Shown: piece after piece, positions 37,441 through 48,329 of the stretch
Numbering within the stretch: the stretch's first letter is position 1
How the letters are laid out: every line of letters starts with the position of its first letter
From: Pseudomonas kermanshahensis
GTDB taxonomy: Bacteria > Pseudomonadota > Gammaproteobacteria > Pseudomonadales > Pseudomonadaceae
Reading direction: 5' to 3'
DNA: 64,000 nucleotides
NCBI RefSeq assembly: GCF_014269205.2
Contig: NZ_JABWRY020000001.1
Coordinates: 4,340,001 to 4,404,000 of the forward strand
The notes under the pieces: generated by a model
Databases searched by the model: none
What the model was told of the DNA's origin: nothing
What the model saw: only the letters and a program-made list of their open reading frames with translations
Program-made: the position numbers and the translations under genes

Positions 37441-38742
37441 TCAGTTCAGGAAAGGGGACCAGGACGGTTCTCTGACTTCGCCTTGAGCGGTAGGAAGTGG
37501 GAGCCTCACGCGGCCATTAAGCGACACGAGCATCAAGACTCCCCGGCCCTGCTGGCGGGTGGCGTAGATTAGCATGGTGCCGTTTGGCGCAACAGTGGGA
37601 GACTCATCAAGACTTGTTTCCGAGAGAATCTTTACACTTCCGCGTTGCAAGTCCTGTGCCGCCACTTTGAAGTTGGTGAAGCCTTGCTGACGGTGAATCA
37701 TCACCAGCGTCTTTTCGTCCGCCGAAAGTTTCGGGTTGGCGTTGTAGTTACCCACGAAAGTTACGCGCTCAGCACCACCACCACTGACCGACTGCTTGTA
37801 GATCTGCGGCTTGCCGCCACGGTCGGAGGTGAAGTACAGGGTGTTGCCATCTTTGCCCCAGAACGGCTCGGTATTGATACCTGGGCCGGCAGTGACACGG
37901 CTGATCTGACGCGACGCCACGTTCATCACGTAGATGTCCGGGTTGCCATCTTTGGACAGCACGAACGCCAGGCGCGAACCATCCGGCGACCAGGCGGGCG
38001 CGCCGTTGAGGCCTTCGAAGTTGGTGACCTGCTCACGGCGACCGGTGTCGATGTGCTGAACGAAGATGCGCGGGCGCTTCTGCTCGAACGACACATAGGC
38101 AATGCGCTTGCCATCCGGTGCAAAGCGTGGCGACAGGATCGGCTCGCGCGATTGCAGCAGGGTCACTGCCCGGGCACCGTCGTAGTCCGAGCGCTGCAGG
38201 GTGTAACGGGTGTTGTTGGTAGAGAAACGCTCGGCCGTCACGTACAGCATACGGGTCGAGAACGCACCCTTGATGCCGGTGAGCTTTTCGAACGACTGGT
38301 CGGCGATGTAGTGCGACATGTCACGCAACTGGTCGACGCTGCCCGCCACGCTACCGGTCAGCACTTGCTGCTCGGTGGCGACGTTGAACAGGGCGTACTG
38401 CACCTGCAGGCGACCGCCGGACGGCACGATGCTGCCGACCATGACGTACTGCGCGCCCAACGCTTTCCAGTCACGGAAGATGACTTCGCTGGCCTGGGAA
38501 GGCTGGCTGATCATGTTCTGACGCGGAATCGGCGAGTAGTAGCCGGAGTTGCGCAGGTCGTTGCCGATGATCTCGGCCATGTCTTCGGGCAGCACGCTGC
38601 CGCCCTGCAGACCGAACGGCACTACCGCGATGGGAGTGGCCCGGTCGCTGCCACTGGTGACCAGGATGTTCTTTTCATCTGCCACCGCCATGCCTGCTAC
38701 GCAGCAGAGCATGACCAGCAGTCCTCTCAGACGTTTAATCAC
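37441..38742 (-). CDS. tolB: Tol-Pal system protein TolB
   Basis: A 433-residue periplasmic protein with signal peptide (to about residue 21), an N-terminal alpha/beta domain and a six-bladed beta-propeller whose repeats read SPDGSRLAF and APDGKRIAY. The propeller binds Pal and the N-terminus contacts TolA. Its start overlaps the tolA stop codon by 4 bases. Confidence 0.97.
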   Translation of the reverse strand: MIKRLRGLLVMLCCVAGMAVADEKNILVTSGSDRATPIAVVPFGLQGGSVLPEDMAEIIGNDLRNSGYYSPIPRQNMISQPSQASEVIFRDWKALGAQYVMVGSIVPSGGRLQVQYALFNVATEQQVLTGSVAGSVDQLRDMSHYIADQSFEKLTGIKGAFSTRMLYVTAERFSTNNTRYTLQRSDYDGARAVTLLQSREPILSPRFAPDGKRIAYVSFEQKRPRIFVQHIDTGRREQVTNFEGLNGAPAWSPDGSRLAFVLSKDGNPDIYVMNVASRQISRVTAGPGINTEPFWGKDGNTLYFTSDRGGKPQIYKQSVSGGGAERVTFVGNYNANPKLSADEKTLVMIHRQQGFTNFKVAAQDLQRGSVKILSETSLDESPTVAPNGTMLIYATRQQGRGVLMLVSLNGRVRLPLPTAQGEVREPSWSPFLN

Positions 38743-39863
38743 AACGCTAGATCCTCAGGTGTAAATGTCATCTTGAACGAACGATACTGATTGAAATCGC
38801 TCGGCTTCATACCCTGCATTTCGGTCAGACGACCGATGTTCTTCACTGCTGCCACCGCCGAACTGTCGAACGGACCGTCGCCACTGGAGCGCAGAACGCT
38901 GGCATTGGTGATGGTGCCATCTGGCAACATGTTGATCTGCAGGACCACCGTCATGCCCTTACGCGCGGAAGGCGGACGCGCCCAGCCTTCGGCCGCTCGC
39001 AAACGGATCAGGTCGTCGAAACTGCCGGCCACCTGGTCGCCTTGCTCGTCAGCCAGTGCCTGCTGCCGCTCTGTGGTGTCGGACAACAGCTCGGCCAGGG
39101 CCTGGGCTTTCTTGTCTTCCGCCGACTTGCGGGCCGCTTCCTGTGCCTTTTTCTTCTGGGCGTCTGCAGCGGCCTTTTTCTTGGCCTCTTCAGCTGCCTT
39201 CTTCTTCGCGTCCTCGGCCGCCGCTTTCTTCTTGGCGTCCTCGGCTGCTTTCTTCTTGGCCTCTTCGGCTGCCTTTTTCTTGGCGTCCTCGGCGGCTTGC
39301 TTTTTCGCTTCTTCGGCGGCCTCTTTCTTGGCCTCCTCGTCGGCTTTCTTCTTGGCCTCTTCCTCAGCCTTCTTCTTGGCGATGTCGGCCTGCTGTTTCT
39401 CGGCGGCCTTCTTCGCCTCCTCGGCTTTCTTGGCTTCGGCGGCTTTCTTGGCCTCGGTGGCCTTGGCAGCCTCCTCAGCCTTCTTGGCTTCAGCGGCTTC
39501 AGCCTTCTTGGCCTCGGCGGCTTCGCGAGCCTCTTCGGCCTTTTGAGCGGCGTCGGCTTTCTTTTGTTCCGCGGCCTTCACGGCCTCTTGCTCGACCTTC
39601 TTCTGTTCCAACTGCTCGACTTCGGTCTGGCGCGAGGCGGTTTTCTTCGCTTCCCCGGCAATCTTCTGATTGGTCTGGGTAGTCGCCTGGCTCTTGGACT
39701 TCAGCTGATACAGGGTAGCCTGGACGATCGGCTTGGAAGGCGGCAGTTCAGGCGTCATGGCAAAACTGACGAACAGCATGCCGAACACCAGCACGTGCAG
39801 ACCGATGGCCCAGACACTGGGCCAGAAGTAGCTTTCCGAGGCGGATGGCTCTCGCTGTTGCAT
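38739..39863 (-). CDS. tolA: Tol-Pal system protein TolA
   Basis: The 374-residue inner-membrane protein has one N-terminal helix (about 13-35, [19 protein letters not shown]), a long alanine/lysine/glutamate-rich helical domain of near-repeated [11 protein letters not shown] units (about 75-270) spanning the periplasm, and a C-terminal domain III (about 280-374) that binds TolB. It overlaps tolR by one base at its start and tolB by four at its end. Confidence 0.96.
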   Translation of the reverse strand: MQQREPSASESYFWPSVWAIGLHVLVFGMLFVSFAMTPELPPSKPIVQATLYQLKSKSQATTQTNQKIAGEAKKTASRQTEVEQLEQKKVEQEAVKAAEQKKADAAQKAEEAREAAEAKKAEAAEAKKAEEAAKATEAKKAAEAKKAEEAKKAAEKQQADIAKKKAEEEAKKKADEEAKKEAAEEAKKQAAEDAKKKAAEEAKKKAAEDAKKKAAAEDAKKKAAEEAKKKAAADAQKKKAQEAARKSAEDKKAQALAELLSDTTERQQALADEQGDQVAGSFDDLIRLRAAEGWARPPSARKGMTVVLQINMLPDGTITNASVLRSSGDGPFDSSAVAAVKNIGRLTEMQGMKPSDFNQYRSFKMTFTPEDLAL

Positions 39864-40315
39864 CAGGGCGCCTCGGTAATCAGGCCAACGTTACCGACAC
39901 CGGCCTTCTGCAACCCGCCCATGGCACCCATGACCGCGCCGTAGTCGACAGCCTTGTCGCCACGAATGAAGACCTGTGTCTGCTTGCCCTGGTCACGGCC
40001 GGCGGCAATGATCTTGGTCACTGCGTTGGTCATGTCGGGCAAGGTCATGGCCTTGTCCATCTGCTTGTCGGTATCGACTTCGCTGCCGAGGTTCCAGTAG
40101 TAGGTCTTGTCGGCCTTGATGGAAATGGTGAGGATCTGGACGTTGTTGTCCTGCGGCAAGGCTTCACTGGAAACCTTGGGCAGGTCGACCTTCACGCCCT
40201 GGTTGAGCATTGGGGCCGTCACCATGAAGATGACCAGCAGCACCAGCATCACGTCGATGTAGGGCACCACGTTCATCTCGGCGACCGGCTTGCGTTTGTG
40301 GCGAACTCGGGCCAT
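39863..40315 (-). CDS. tolR: Tol-Pal system protein TolR
   Basis: The 150-residue ExbD-like protein has one membrane helix carrying the proton-path aspartate Asp21 in VPYIDVMLVLLVIFMVT, and a periplasmic domain. With TolQ it forms the motor that energises TolA. It starts 14 bases after tolQ. Confidence 0.96.
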   Translation of the reverse strand: MARVRHKRKPVAEMNVVPYIDVMLVLLVIFMVTAPMLNQGVKVDLPKVSSEALPQDNNVQILTISIKADKTYYWNLGSEVDTDKQMDKAMTLPDMTNAVTKIIAAGRDQGKQTQVFIRGDKAVDYGAVMGAMGGLQKAGVGNVGLITEAP

Positions 40316-40329
40316 GGGCTTCTACCTGA

Positions 40330-41025
40330 TTACTCTTCGCTGGTGTGCACTTTGCGGTGCAGGATCGCCTGGAACTCGTCGGCGAAGGTGTAGTAACGAC
40401 CGATCAGCACTTCGCTGCGCGCGGCGAAACGGTTGTACGCGATAACGGCTGGGATTGCTGCGAACAGGCCGATCGCCGTGGCGATCAACGCTTCGGCAAT
40501 ACCGGGGGCAACCGTGGCCAGGGTGGCTTGCTGGGCGCTGGCCAGGCCGCGGAAGGAGTTCATGATGCCCCATACGGTACCGAACAGGCCGATGTATGGG
40601 CTGGTCGAACCGACAGTGGCGAGGAACGGCAGGCTCTGCTCGAGCTTTTCTTCCTCACGCGAGATGGCCACGCGCATGGCTCGGCCAACGCCTTCCATGA
40701 CCGCATCCGGGTCTACACCCGGCTGCTGACGCAGGCGCGAGAACTCTTTGAAGCCTGCACGGAAGACCTGCTCCACACCCGAATCCGGGTCTGGGTTGCT
40801 GCCGGCCTGACGGTACAGCTTGGACAGGTCGATACCCGACCAGAAACGCTCCTCGAAGGCATCCAGCGCTCGACGACCGGCGCGCAGCATGGTGCTGCGC
40901 TGGAAGATCATGATCCATGAGGTGACCGAGGCGGCCACAAGGATCAGCATTACCAGCTGTACTACCACGCTGGCATTGCTGACCAGACTCCACATGGAGG
41001 TATGGTCGACGACGTTAGCTTCCAC
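40330..41025 (-). CDS. tolQ: Tol-Pal system protein TolQ
   Basis: The 231-residue ExbB-like protein has three membrane helices (about 18-40, 135-160 and 170-195), with the conserved small residues in the SPYIGLFGTVWGIMNSF and ALIATAIGLFAAIPAVI helices that line the proton channel. It pairs with TolR. The gene starts two bases after ybgC. Confidence 0.96.
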   Translation of the reverse strand: MEANVVDHTSMWSLVSNASVVVQLVMLILVAASVTSWIMIFQRSTMLRAGRRALDAFEERFWSGIDLSKLYRQAGSNPDPDSGVEQVFRAGFKEFSRLRQQPGVDPDAVMEGVGRAMRVAISREEEKLEQSLPFLATVGSTSPYIGLFGTVWGIMNSFRGLASAQQATLATVAPGIAEALIATAIGLFAAIPAVIAYNRFAARSEVLIGRYYTFADEFQAILHRKVHTSEE

Positions 41026-41027
41026 GC

Positions 41028-41480
41028 TTATTCTCCTGCATTCGATTGAGTACCCGAGCCGTCCGCCATAAAGGCGTCGCGCAGCTTGGGGGGTATGGCT
41101 CGGGGTTTGAAAGTGTCGGCGCGCACGGCGGCCACCAGGAACTGCCCCTCGCAGAGCAGCGTTTCATCCTTTTCCCGCCAGACCTGCTGCACGAAGCGCA
41201 GGCTGGCACGATTGAGTTCAAGTACTTGCGCGGTCACCCGCAGTTCATCGTCCAACCGCGCCGGCGCGTGGTAGCGCGCCTCGCTGGAATGGACCACGAA
41301 CAGCAGGTTCTCCCCGGCCAACTGCAACTGGGAAAAGCCCAGGTGCCGCAGCCGCTCGGTACGCGCGCGCTCCATGAATTTCAGGTAGTTGACGTAATAC
41401 ACCACGCCGCCCGCATCGGTGTCTTCGTAGTAGACGCGACAACGGTGGGCGAACGGTTCGAGCTGATTTTGCGCGCGCAT
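41028..41480 (-). CDS. ybgC: Acyl-CoA thioesterase YbgC
   Basis: The 150-residue hot-dog-fold thioesterase has the family motif with catalytic aspartate [20 protein letters not shown]. It is the usual first gene of tol-pal operons and hydrolyses acyl-CoA thioesters in the cytoplasm; its connection to Tol function is still debated. Confidence 0.94.
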   Translation of the reverse strand: MRAQNQLEPFAHRCRVYYEDTDAGGVVYYVNYLKFMERARTERLRHLGFSQLQLAGENLLFVVHSSEARYHAPARLDDELRVTAQVLELNRASLRFVQQVWREKDETLLCEGQFLVAAVRADTFKPRAIPPKLRDAFMADGSGTQSNAGE

Positions 41481-41604
41481 ACTCTAGTGCTTACTCCTCA
41501 GCTTGCCAATCCGCTGCGGCAACTGTTTTTTCTCATTAATGTCTTATTGCCAGCGCGCCGAGGGCATGCCAGCGGTAGGACCACAAAAAGCCGGTTTTGA
41601 TCTG

Positions 41605-42651
41605 TCATTCATCGCCTGGCTCGGAAAAATCACCACCCTCCCCCAAACGCCCAGGAACATTCAGGCCAAAGTGCAGGTAGGCATGCCGGGTGACCACACG
41701 GCCGCGCGGCGTACGCATGATGTAACCCTGCTGGATCAGGTAGGGTTCAAGCACGTCTTCGATGGTATGACGCTCTTCACTGATGGCGGCGGCGAGGTTG
41801 TCTACCCCCACCGGGCCACCGTCGAACTTCTCGATCATGGTCAACAGCAGGCGGCGGTCGGAATGGTCGAAACCACGCTCGTCGACGTCCAGCAGGTTCA
41901 GCGCCAGGTCGGCCACAGCCTTGGTGATCTGGCCCTTGCCGCGCACTTCGGCATAGTCGCGCACACGGCGCAGCAGGCGGTTGGCGATACGCGGCGTGCC
42001 ACGGGCACGGCGGGCAATCTCGAAGGCGCCCTGGTCTTCGATGACCAGGCCCAGAATGCCAGCGGAGCGGCTGACGATGGTTGCCAGGTCCTTGTCGCTG
42101 TAAAACTCCAGGCGCTGGACGATGCCGAAGCGGTCACGCAAAGGGTTGGTCAGCATGCCGGCGCGGGTGGTGGCACCCACCAAGGTGAACGGCGGCAAGT
42201 CGAGCTTGATCGAGCGGGCTGCGGGCCCTTCGCCGATCATGATGTCGAGCTGGAAGTCTTCCATCGCGGGGTAGAGCACTTCTTCGACCACCGGTGAAAG
42301 CCGGTGAATTTCGTCGATGAACAGCACATCATGGGGTTCGAGGTTGGTCAGCATCGCCGCCAGGTCACCCGGGCGCTCGAGGATCGGCCCCGAGGTGCTC
42401 TTGACCGAAACGCCCATCTCGTGAGCGATGATGTTGGCCAAGGTGGTCTTACCCAAGCCGGGCGGGCCAAAGATCAAGGTATGGTCGAGTGATTCGCTGC
42501 GACCGCGGGCCGCCTGAATGAACAGCGACATTTGCTCACGCACCACCGGCTGCCCGATGTATTCGTCCAGGCGCAGGGGGCGGATCGCGCGGTCCTGGAC
42601 CTCTTCGCGGTCACGCCCACTGGCGGCGATCAGACGGTCGGCTTCGATCAC
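41605..42651 (-). CDS. ruvB: Holliday junction branch migration ATPase RuvB
   Basis: The 348-residue AAA+ motor has Walker [14 protein letters not shown] and Walker [13 protein letters not shown], followed by the sensor and winged-helix region with [12 protein letters not shown] at the C-terminus. It overlaps ruvA by 4 bases and drives branch migration with it. Confidence 0.97.
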   Translation of the reverse strand: MIEADRLIAASGRDREEVQDRAIRPLRLDEYIGQPVVREQMSLFIQAARGRSESLDHTLIFGPPGLGKTTLANIIAHEMGVSVKSTSGPILERPGDLAAMLTNLEPHDVLFIDEIHRLSPVVEEVLYPAMEDFQLDIMIGEGPAARSIKLDLPPFTLVGATTRAGMLTNPLRDRFGIVQRLEFYSDKDLATIVSRSAGILGLVIEDQGAFEIARRARGTPRIANRLLRRVRDYAEVRGKGQITKAVADLALNLLDVDERGFDHSDRRLLLTMIEKFDGGPVGVDNLAAAISEERHTIEDVLEPYLIQQGYIMRTPRGRVVTRHAYLHFGLNVPGRLGEGGDFSEPGDE

Positions 42652-43265
42652 TTGGTAATCATCCCTTTAAGGCTGGCGCGGATCAGCTCTTCACTGCTCA
42701 GGCCTGCCTTGTCCTTGATGGCGGACACTGCCTTGCTGGCTTCCTGCGGCTTGTAGCCCAGGGAAACCAGTGCACTGACGGCATCGGCCTCGGCCGTGGA
42801 GGCACTGCTGACCGGCACCGGCCCGTCCGACACCAGGGTGAACATGGCCGGTGAAGTTTCCCAGGCCTTGAAGCGGTCCTTGAGTTCGACCAGCAAACGC
42901 TCGGCGGTCTTCTTGCCGACACCGGGTACGCGCACCAGGGCCGAGGTGTCCTGGGCCTGCACGCAGCGCACCAGCTCGTCGGCTTCCAGGCCCGACATCA
43001 AGGCCAGCGCCAGCTTCGGCCCAACGCCATTGAGGCGAATGAGCTCGCGGAACAGTTCGCGCTCGCGCTTTTCGTGGAACCCGTAGAGCAGGTGCGCGTC
43101 TTCGCGCACCACCAGGTGGGTATGCACGGTAACCGTTTCGCCGACCTTGGGCAGGCGATACAGGGTGGTCATGGGCACTTCCAGCTCATAGCCCACGCCA
43201 TTGACGTCGATAATCAGGTGTGGCGGTTGCTTTTCCGCCAGGGTGCCGCGCAAACGTCCAATCAC
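42648..43265 (-). CDS. ruvA: Holliday junction DNA helicase subunit RuvA
   Basis: The 205-residue DNA-binding subunit begins [12 protein letters not shown] and has an OB domain, two helix-hairpin-helix motifs ([19 protein letters not shown] and [18 protein letters not shown]) and the flexible C-terminal domain that contacts RuvB. It follows ruvC on the same strand. Confidence 0.97.
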   Translation of the reverse strand: MIGRLRGTLAEKQPPHLIIDVNGVGYELEVPMTTLYRLPKVGETVTVHTHLVVREDAHLLYGFHEKRERELFRELIRLNGVGPKLALALMSGLEADELVRCVQAQDTSALVRVPGVGKKTAERLLVELKDRFKAWETSPAMFTLVSDGPVPVSSASTAEADAVSALVSLGYKPQEASKAVSAIKDKAGLSSEELIRASLKGMITK

Positions 43266-43374
43266 GTTCCGGTCCTTCCTCTTGGGGAGCCGATCAAAGA
43301 CCGCTCAACCCTATCAGCAAATGCCTCAGGTGAACGCTTCACCTGAACAAAATGTGTATCACCGCATGAAGCGA

Positions 43375-43899
43375 CTACAGACGCAAGCGCCCGCCGCGAC
43401 GCCGTGCCGTGGCCAGGCCGTGCGGTACCAGGCTGGAGCGGGTGTGGGCATGGCACAGGGCGATGGCCAGGGCGTCGGAGGCGTCGATCTGCGGCTTCTT
43501 CGTGAGTTTGAGCAGGTGCATGACCATCATCATCACTTGCTCCTTGTTGGCCCCACCCGTACCCGCCACGGCCTGCTTGACCTGGGTGGCACTGTATTCG
43601 GCGATTTCCAGGCCGGCCTCGGCGGCGGCGACGATTGCCGCACCGCGGGCCTGGCCGAGCTTGAGCGCCGAGTCGGGGTTGCGGGCCATGAACACCCGTT
43701 CGATGCCCATGGTCACCGGCTCGTGCAGCTTGATGATCTCACTGACACCGCGAAAGACAATCTGCAGACGTTCGTGCAACTCACCACTGCCCGTGCGGAT
43801 ACAACCCGACGCCACGTACTCGCAACCACGGGCAGTCTGGCGCACAACGCCATACCCGGTGATGCGCGAGCCGGGGTCGATACCAAGAATCAGAGTCAT
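43375..43899 (-). CDS. ruvC: Crossover junction endodeoxyribonuclease RuvC
   Basis: The 174-residue Holliday-junction resolvase begins [19 protein letters not shown], with the first catalytic aspartate at residue 8, and keeps the acidic residues in [10 protein letters not shown] and [15 protein letters not shown] longer in-frame start upstream crosses a REP and is rejected. It precedes ruvA and ruvB in the normal order. Confidence 0.97.
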   Translation of the reverse strand: MTLILGIDPGSRITGYGVVRQTARGCEYVASGCIRTGSGELHERLQIVFRGVSEIIKLHEPVTMGIERVFMARNPDSALKLGQARGAAIVAAAEAGLEIAEYSATQVKQAVAGTGGANKEQVMMMVMHLLKLTKKPQIDASDALAIALCHAHTRSSLVPHGLATARRRGGRLRL

Positions 43900-43929
43900 A
43901 ACGCCTGCAATGTTGTTGCAATCAGTAGT

Positions 43930-44003
43930 GGCCATTCGCGGGCAAGCCCGCTCCCACAGGAACCGTGCGGTAGCTGTGGGAGCGGGCTTGCCCGCGAATG
44001 GCC
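43930..44003. repeat. REP-type palindrome between yebC and ruvC
   Basis: Arms GGCCATTCGCGGGCAAGCCC and complement, joined by a 12- to 20-base centre. Both flanking genes are on the minus strand, so this REP is inside a probable transcript. Confidence 0.9.
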
Positions 44004-44023
44004 GCAAAGGCCAAAGGAAAACC

Positions 44024-44770
44024 TTAGCCGAGTTTTTCCATGATCTCGTCGGAAATCTGCGCATTGGAATAGACGTTCTGCACATCATCCAGGTCTTCAA
44101 GCATGTCGATCAGCTTGATCACCTTCTCCGCACCTTCCTGATCCAGTTCGGCACTGGTGGTCGGCTGCATGACGATTTCGGCGTCATCGGCCTTGAAGCC
44201 AGCCTCTTCCAGGGCATTACGCACGGCATAGAAGCTGTTGAACGAGGTGAAGACGTCGAACGAACCATCGTCATTGGCGACGACGTCGTCGGCATCGGCC
44301 TCCATCGCGGCTTCCATCAAGGCGTCTTCATCAACGCCCGGCGCGAAGCTGATCTGGCCCTTGCGCTCGAACAGGTAAGCCACCGAACCGTCGGTACCGA
44401 GGTTGCCGCCACACTTGGTGAAGGCATGACGCACGGCAGCCGCGGTACGGTTGCGGTTGTCGGTCATGGCCTCGACCATGATCGCCACGCCACCTGGGCC
44501 GTAACCCTCGTAGCTGAGCTCTTCGACGTTGTCGCTTTCGTTGGTGCCAGCACCACGGGCCACGGCACGGTCGATGATATCGCGGCTCATGTTGGCGCCG
44601 AGCGCCTTGTCCAGGGCCAGGCGCAGACGCGGGTTGGACGCCGGGTCACCACCGCCTTGCTTGGCGGCAACGGTCAGCTCGCGAATCCACTTGGTGAAGA
44701 TCTTGCCTCTCTTGGCATCCTGGCGCTCTTTGCGGTGCTTGATGTTCGCCCACTTGGAATGACCAGCCAT
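44024..44770 (-). CDS. yebC: YebC/PmpR-family transcriptional regulator
   Basis: The 248-residue protein begins [20 protein letters not shown] and keeps the family segment [20 protein letters not shown]. YebC-type proteins are reported as DNA-binding regulators and, more recently, as relatives of ribosome-associated factors that ease proline stretches. It lies between aspS and ruvC. Confidence 0.95.
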   Translation of the reverse strand: MAGHSKWANIKHRKERQDAKRGKIFTKWIRELTVAAKQGGGDPASNPRLRLALDKALGANMSRDIIDRAVARGAGTNESDNVEELSYEGYGPGGVAIMVEAMTDNRNRTAAAVRHAFTKCGGNLGTDGSVAYLFERKGQISFAPGVDEDALMEAAMEADADDVVANDDGSFDVFTSFNSFYAVRNALEEAGFKADDAEIVMQPTTSAELDQEGAEKVIKLIDMLEDLDDVQNVYSNAQISDEIMEKLG

Positions 44771-44800
44771 AACGACTCCAAATTCTTTGAAACACAAACA

Positions 44801-44874
44801 GTTGCGCCCCTGACGGGGCGCAACGACAAAAATACCTGCGCCGTAACGCAAAGGCGCATCCATCTGGATGCGCC
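44801..44874 (-). terminator. Two hairpins after aspS
   Basis: GTTGCGCCC/GGGCGCAAC (44801-44825) and GGCGCATCCA/TGGATGCGCC (44853-44874) are two strong stems between aspS and yebC. T tracts are weak, so partial termination or mRNA stabilisation is possible. Confidence 0.6.
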
Positions 44875-44884
44875 GGGGGCCCGC

Positions 44885-46660
44885 TTACTCGACCTTGGTC
44901 TGTTCGCGCAGGCGGATGTGCAGCTCGCGCAAGGCCTTGGCGTCGACCATGCCTGGGGCTTGGGTCATGACGCAGGCAGCGCTCTGGGTTTTCGGGAAGG
45001 CGATCACTTCACGGATCGACTGGGCGCCGGTCATCAGCATGACCAGGCGGTCCAGGCCGAAGGCCAGGCCACCGTGAGGCGGTGCACCGAACTTCAGGGC
45101 GTCGAGCAGGAAGCCAAACTTCTCTTCCTGTTCCGCCGCTTCGATACCCAGCAGACGGAACACCGCCTGTTGCATCTCTTTGCGGTGGATACGGATCGAA
45201 CCGCCACCCAGCTCAGTACCGTTCAGGACCATGTCGTAGGCACGGGACAGGGCTGTGGCCGGGTTGGCCTCGAGCTCTTCTGGCGAGCACTTCGGCGCGG
45301 TGAACGGGTGGTGCAGCGCGGTAAAGCTGCCGTCTTCGTTCTCTTCGAACATCGGGAAGTCGACGACCCACATCGGTGCCCACTCGCAGGTGTGCAGGTT
45401 GAAGTCGTTGCCGACCTTGATGCGCAGTGCGCCCAGGGCCTCGCTGACGATCTTGAACTTGTCGGCACCGAAGAAGACGATGTCGCCATCGACCGCGCCA
45501 ACGCGATCGAGGATCACGTTCAGGTTAGCCTCAGGGATGTTCTTGACGATCGGCGACTGCAGGCCTTCAACACCTTTGGCGCGCTCGTTGACCTTGATGT
45601 ACGCCAGGCCTTTGGCACCGTAGATGCCGACGAACTTGGTGTACTCGTCGATCTTGCTGCGCGGCATGCTGGCGGCGCCTGGCACGCGCAGGGCGGTAAC
45701 GCGGCACTTCGGATCGCTGGCCGGGCCGGCGAATACCTTGAAGTCGACATCCTTGAGCTGATCGGCAACGTCGACCAGCTCCAGCGGGTTACGCAGGTCT
45801 GGCTTGTCGGAACCGTAACGGCGCATGGCTTCTTCGAAGGTCATGTGCGGGAATTCACCGAACTCCAGGTCCAGGACTTCCTTGAACAGCTTGCGGATCA
45901 TGCTCTCGGTGAGGCCCATGATCTCGGACTCATCGAGGAAGCTGGTCTCGATGTCGATCTGGGTGAATTCCGGCTGGCGGTCAGCACGCAGGTCTTCGTC
46001 ACGGAAGCACTTGGCGATCTGGTAGTAGCGGTCGAAACCGGCCACCATCAGCAGCTGCTTGAACAGCTGAGGCGACTGCGGCAGGGCGAAGAAGCTGCCT
46101 GCGTGGGTACGGCTCGGTACCAGGTAGTCGCGCGCGCCTTCTGGCGTGGCACGGGTGAGGATCGGCGTCTCGACGTCGAGGAAGCCGTTCTCGTCGAGGA
46201 AGCGACGGATGCTGCTGGTGATACGCGAACGCAGGCGCAGCTTGTCGGCCATTTCCGGGCGACGCAGGTCGATGAAGCGGTAGCGCAGGCGGGTTTCCTC
46301 GCCAACGTCGGAGTATTCGTTGAGCGGGAACGGCGGCGTTTCAGCCTCGTTGAGCACTTGCAGCTCGTAGCCCAGGACTTCGATGCCACCGGAAGCCATG
46401 TTCGGGTTGACCGCGCCTTCCGGACGGCGGCGTACCTTGCCGGTGATCTGCACGACGTATTCGCTGCGCACACGGTCGGCGGCGGCGAAGGTTTCGGCGC
46501 GATCGGGGTCGAATACGACCTGGGCCATGCCCTCGCGGTCACGGATGTCGAGGAAGATCACCCCGCCGTGGTCGCGGCGACGATGGACCCAGCCGCAAAG
46601 GGTGACTTCCTGGCCGTCCAGGCTCTCGTTCAGTTGGCCGCAATAATGGCTGCGCATCAT
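44885..46660 (-). CDS. aspS: Aspartyl-tRNA synthetase
   Basis: The 591-residue class II synthetase has an N-terminal OB anticodon domain (about 1-110), motif 2 around [18 protein letters not shown], the bacterial GAD insertion (about 290-410) and motif 3 [15 protein letters not shown]. The starts at Met1 and Met2 are both possible. It is most likely the non-discriminating type common in pseudomonads, which also charges tRNA-Asn (family knowledge). Confidence 0.97.
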   Translation of the reverse strand: MMRSHYCGQLNESLDGQEVTLCGWVHRRRDHGGVIFLDIRDREGMAQVVFDPDRAETFAAADRVRSEYVVQITGKVRRRPEGAVNPNMASGGIEVLGYELQVLNEAETPPFPLNEYSDVGEETRLRYRFIDLRRPEMADKLRLRSRITSSIRRFLDENGFLDVETPILTRATPEGARDYLVPSRTHAGSFFALPQSPQLFKQLLMVAGFDRYYQIAKCFRDEDLRADRQPEFTQIDIETSFLDESEIMGLTESMIRKLFKEVLDLEFGEFPHMTFEEAMRRYGSDKPDLRNPLELVDVADQLKDVDFKVFAGPASDPKCRVTALRVPGAASMPRSKIDEYTKFVGIYGAKGLAYIKVNERAKGVEGLQSPIVKNIPEANLNVILDRVGAVDGDIVFFGADKFKIVSEALGALRIKVGNDFNLHTCEWAPMWVVDFPMFEENEDGSFTALHHPFTAPKCSPEELEANPATALSRAYDMVLNGTELGGGSIRIHRKEMQQAVFRLLGIEAAEQEEKFGFLLDALKFGAPPHGGLAFGLDRLVMLMTGAQSIREVIAFPKTQSAACVMTQAPGMVDAKALRELHIRLREQTKVE

Positions 46661-46753
46661 GATGGTGGTTTCGCTTCTCGTGATTCGTGTATTCGGTGGA
46701 GGCCTTGGCCGCCCAGAGGGCTAATACTGCAAGACCCGGTCACAGCATTCAAC

Positions 46754-46975
46754 TCAGTCGGCTTTGTCGCCGCCTGCAAGGTTCTTTTTGGCCCCGGTCT
46801 TGAAGTCGGTTTCGTACCAGCCGGTGCCGCTCAGACGAAAGCCGGGTACCGACAGCAGCTTCTTCAGTGCCGGCGCCTGACAGGCCGGGCAATCGGTCAG
46901 CGGCGCAGCGCTGATCTTCTGCAGCACTTCCATGCGGTGCTCGCAGGACGCACATTGATAGTCATAAAGGGGCAT
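46754..46975 (-). CDS. FmdB-family zinc-ribbon protein
   Basis: The 73-residue protein begins MPLYDYQCASCEHRMEVLQ and carries two CxxC pairs (CASC and CPAC) forming a zinc ribbon. Such small proteins are commonly found upstream of aspS in proteobacteria; their function is unknown. Confidence 0.9.
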   Translation of the reverse strand: MPLYDYQCASCEHRMEVLQKISAAPLTDCPACQAPALKKLLSVPGFRLSGTGWYETDFKTGAKKNLAGGDKAD

Positions 46976-47067
46976 GGGTGTCTCTCGTCAACCATAACAC
47001 TGGCTGCTGGGGCAGCAAAAAGCGGGATTATATATGGTTAGCAAGCACTGCGCAGCCCGCCTGGCGA

Positions 47068-47406
47068 TCAGCGTGCACTCGGCGGATCAAGCAACCAGGC
47101 GACGCAGATAACGCGAATCAGGCCACTGAAGTTGCGCACCCCGCCCTGGCGCAGATGCACCTCGCGGTCCACGTAGGACAACACCGCGCTGACCGAGCAG
47201 CGGTTGGCCTCGGCGATACGCTCCAGGATCCCCCAGTAGACCGCTTCCAGGCGCAGGCAGGTGGAAAACCCGTTGAACCGGACCGAGCGCGACACCGGCC
47301 TGATCTGTAGCATGTCGAAGTCGGCCTTGAAGGGGTCAACGCATTGCTTGCCCGGCCAACGCCCCTGACCACCGCCTCGCTTGTCTTGTTGCATCATGCC
47401 TATCAT
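47068..47406 (-). CDS. Ribbon-helix-helix protein (RHH_4-like)
   Basis: The product has 112 residues from the ATG chosen, which has GGAG seven bases upstream. The C-terminal 70 residues (RSVRFNGFSTCLRLEAVYWG to NFSGLIRVICVAWLL) resemble the RHH_4 ribbon-helix-helix domain found in small proteobacterial DNA-binding proteins. Internal Met codons a few residues later are possible starts. Function is not known. It lies between dps and the FmdB gene on the same strand. Confidence 0.75.
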   Translation of the reverse strand: MIGMMQQDKRGGGQGRWPGKQCVDPFKADFDMLQIRPVSRSVRFNGFSTCLRLEAVYWGILERIAEANRCSVSAVLSYVDREVHLRQGGVRNFSGLIRVICVAWLLDPPSAR

Positions 47407-47514
47407 CCGGCCACTCCATCGCGACTGCCATTGCCCCTGTACCCGGGGCCCTAGAGCAACCATGAAGCGCCAGCCTGCGCCTTCGAAGCAGCGGCAAAAC
47501 CTTCCCGCAGAAAC

Positions 47515-47550
47515 GCAAAAAGCCCGGCTGCACTGCCGGCAGCCGGGCTT
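47515..47550 (-). terminator. Terminator after dps
   Basis: AGCCCGGCTG/CAGCCGGGCT (47521-47549) with A and T runs on both sides, about 30 bases after the dps stop codon; it could also serve transcription from the plus strand. Confidence 0.85.
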
Positions 47551-47578
47551 TTCAGACGCTTCTGACGCTACGCGGCGA

Positions 47579-48052
47579 CTATTGGCCGTCCAGCAAGACG
47601 CGCAGCATCCAGGCGGTCTTCTCGTGCACCTGCATACGCTGAGTCAACAGGTCGGCGGTCGGTTCATCGCTGACCTTGTCCACCACCGGGAAGATGCTGC
47701 GCGCGGTGCGCACGACCGCCTCCTGGCCCTGCACCAGCTGACGTATCATCTCCTCCGCGGCCGGCACGCCCTCCTCTTCCTTGATCGAAGAATGCCGCGC
47801 ATAAAAAGCATAGGACCCCGGTGCCGGGAAGCCCAAGGCACGGATCCGCTCGGCAATCGAGTCCACCGCCAGCGCCAGCTCGTTGTATTGCTCTTCGAAC
47901 ATCAGGTGCAGGGTACGGAACGACGGACCGGTGACGTTCCAGTGAAAGTTATGGGTTTTCAGATACAGCACGTAGGTATCCGACAACAGGCGGGACAGCC
48001 CATCGACGATGGACTTGCGATCTTCCTCACTGATACCGATATCAATTGCCAT
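47579..48052 (-). CDS. dps: DNA-protecting ferritin-like protein Dps
   Basis: The 157-residue protein forms a 12-subunit shell that stores iron and protects DNA under oxidative or starvation stress. The ferroxidase ligands sit in [20 protein letters not shown] and [24 protein letters not shown] lies before the ATG chosen; longer in-frame starts have no family match. Confidence 0.95.
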   Translation of the reverse strand: MAIDIGISEEDRKSIVDGLSRLLSDTYVLYLKTHNFHWNVTGPSFRTLHLMFEEQYNELALAVDSIAERIRALGFPAPGSYAFYARHSSIKEEEGVPAAEEMIRQLVQGQEAVVRTARSIFPVVDKVSDEPTADLLTQRMQVHEKTAWMLRVLLDGQ

Positions 48053-48329
48053 GAAGTTCCCCTTTCCATAAGGCTTGATGATCAAGCAGGCCCTTCCAAC
48101 TGTATCAACACTTGGCGCAACCCGCCTGTGACATGGCGCAACACATCGGCTGTGGCGGCCTGCGGTTTGAGTAGCCTGCGCCTTTGCTGTTAAATAGGCA
48201 GGGTGCCACCCGTGCGGACTGTTATTGCCGGGTGCATAGGCTGGCCCATCACGTGTTCGCGCTTTACACCTCATGCGCACCGTGTCGCCAGCTCTTCCTG
48301 TGATCAGCTTGTCAACTGTGAGCCAACCC

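Noticed and set aside
39100..39560. Tandem repeat or microsatellite-like expansion in tolA
   Set aside because: The near-repeats encode the normal alpha-helical domain II of TolA, whose length varies between species.
38791..39944. Plus-strand open frames opposite tolA with Leu/Phe/Ser- or Gly/Leu-rich repeats
   Set aside because: They are shadows of the Lys/Ala/Glu-rich repeat domain of TolA, not independent membrane proteins.
43900..44100. N-terminal extension of RuvC
   Set aside because: It passes through the REP at 43930-44003 and into yebC; the conserved start is [11 protein letters not shown].
43409..47041. Very long plus-strand open frame of about 1,200 codons opposite ruvC, yebC and aspS
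   Set aside because: It is the complement of conserved minus-strand genes and its translation has no family features; high GC3 coding strands commonly leave open antisense frames.
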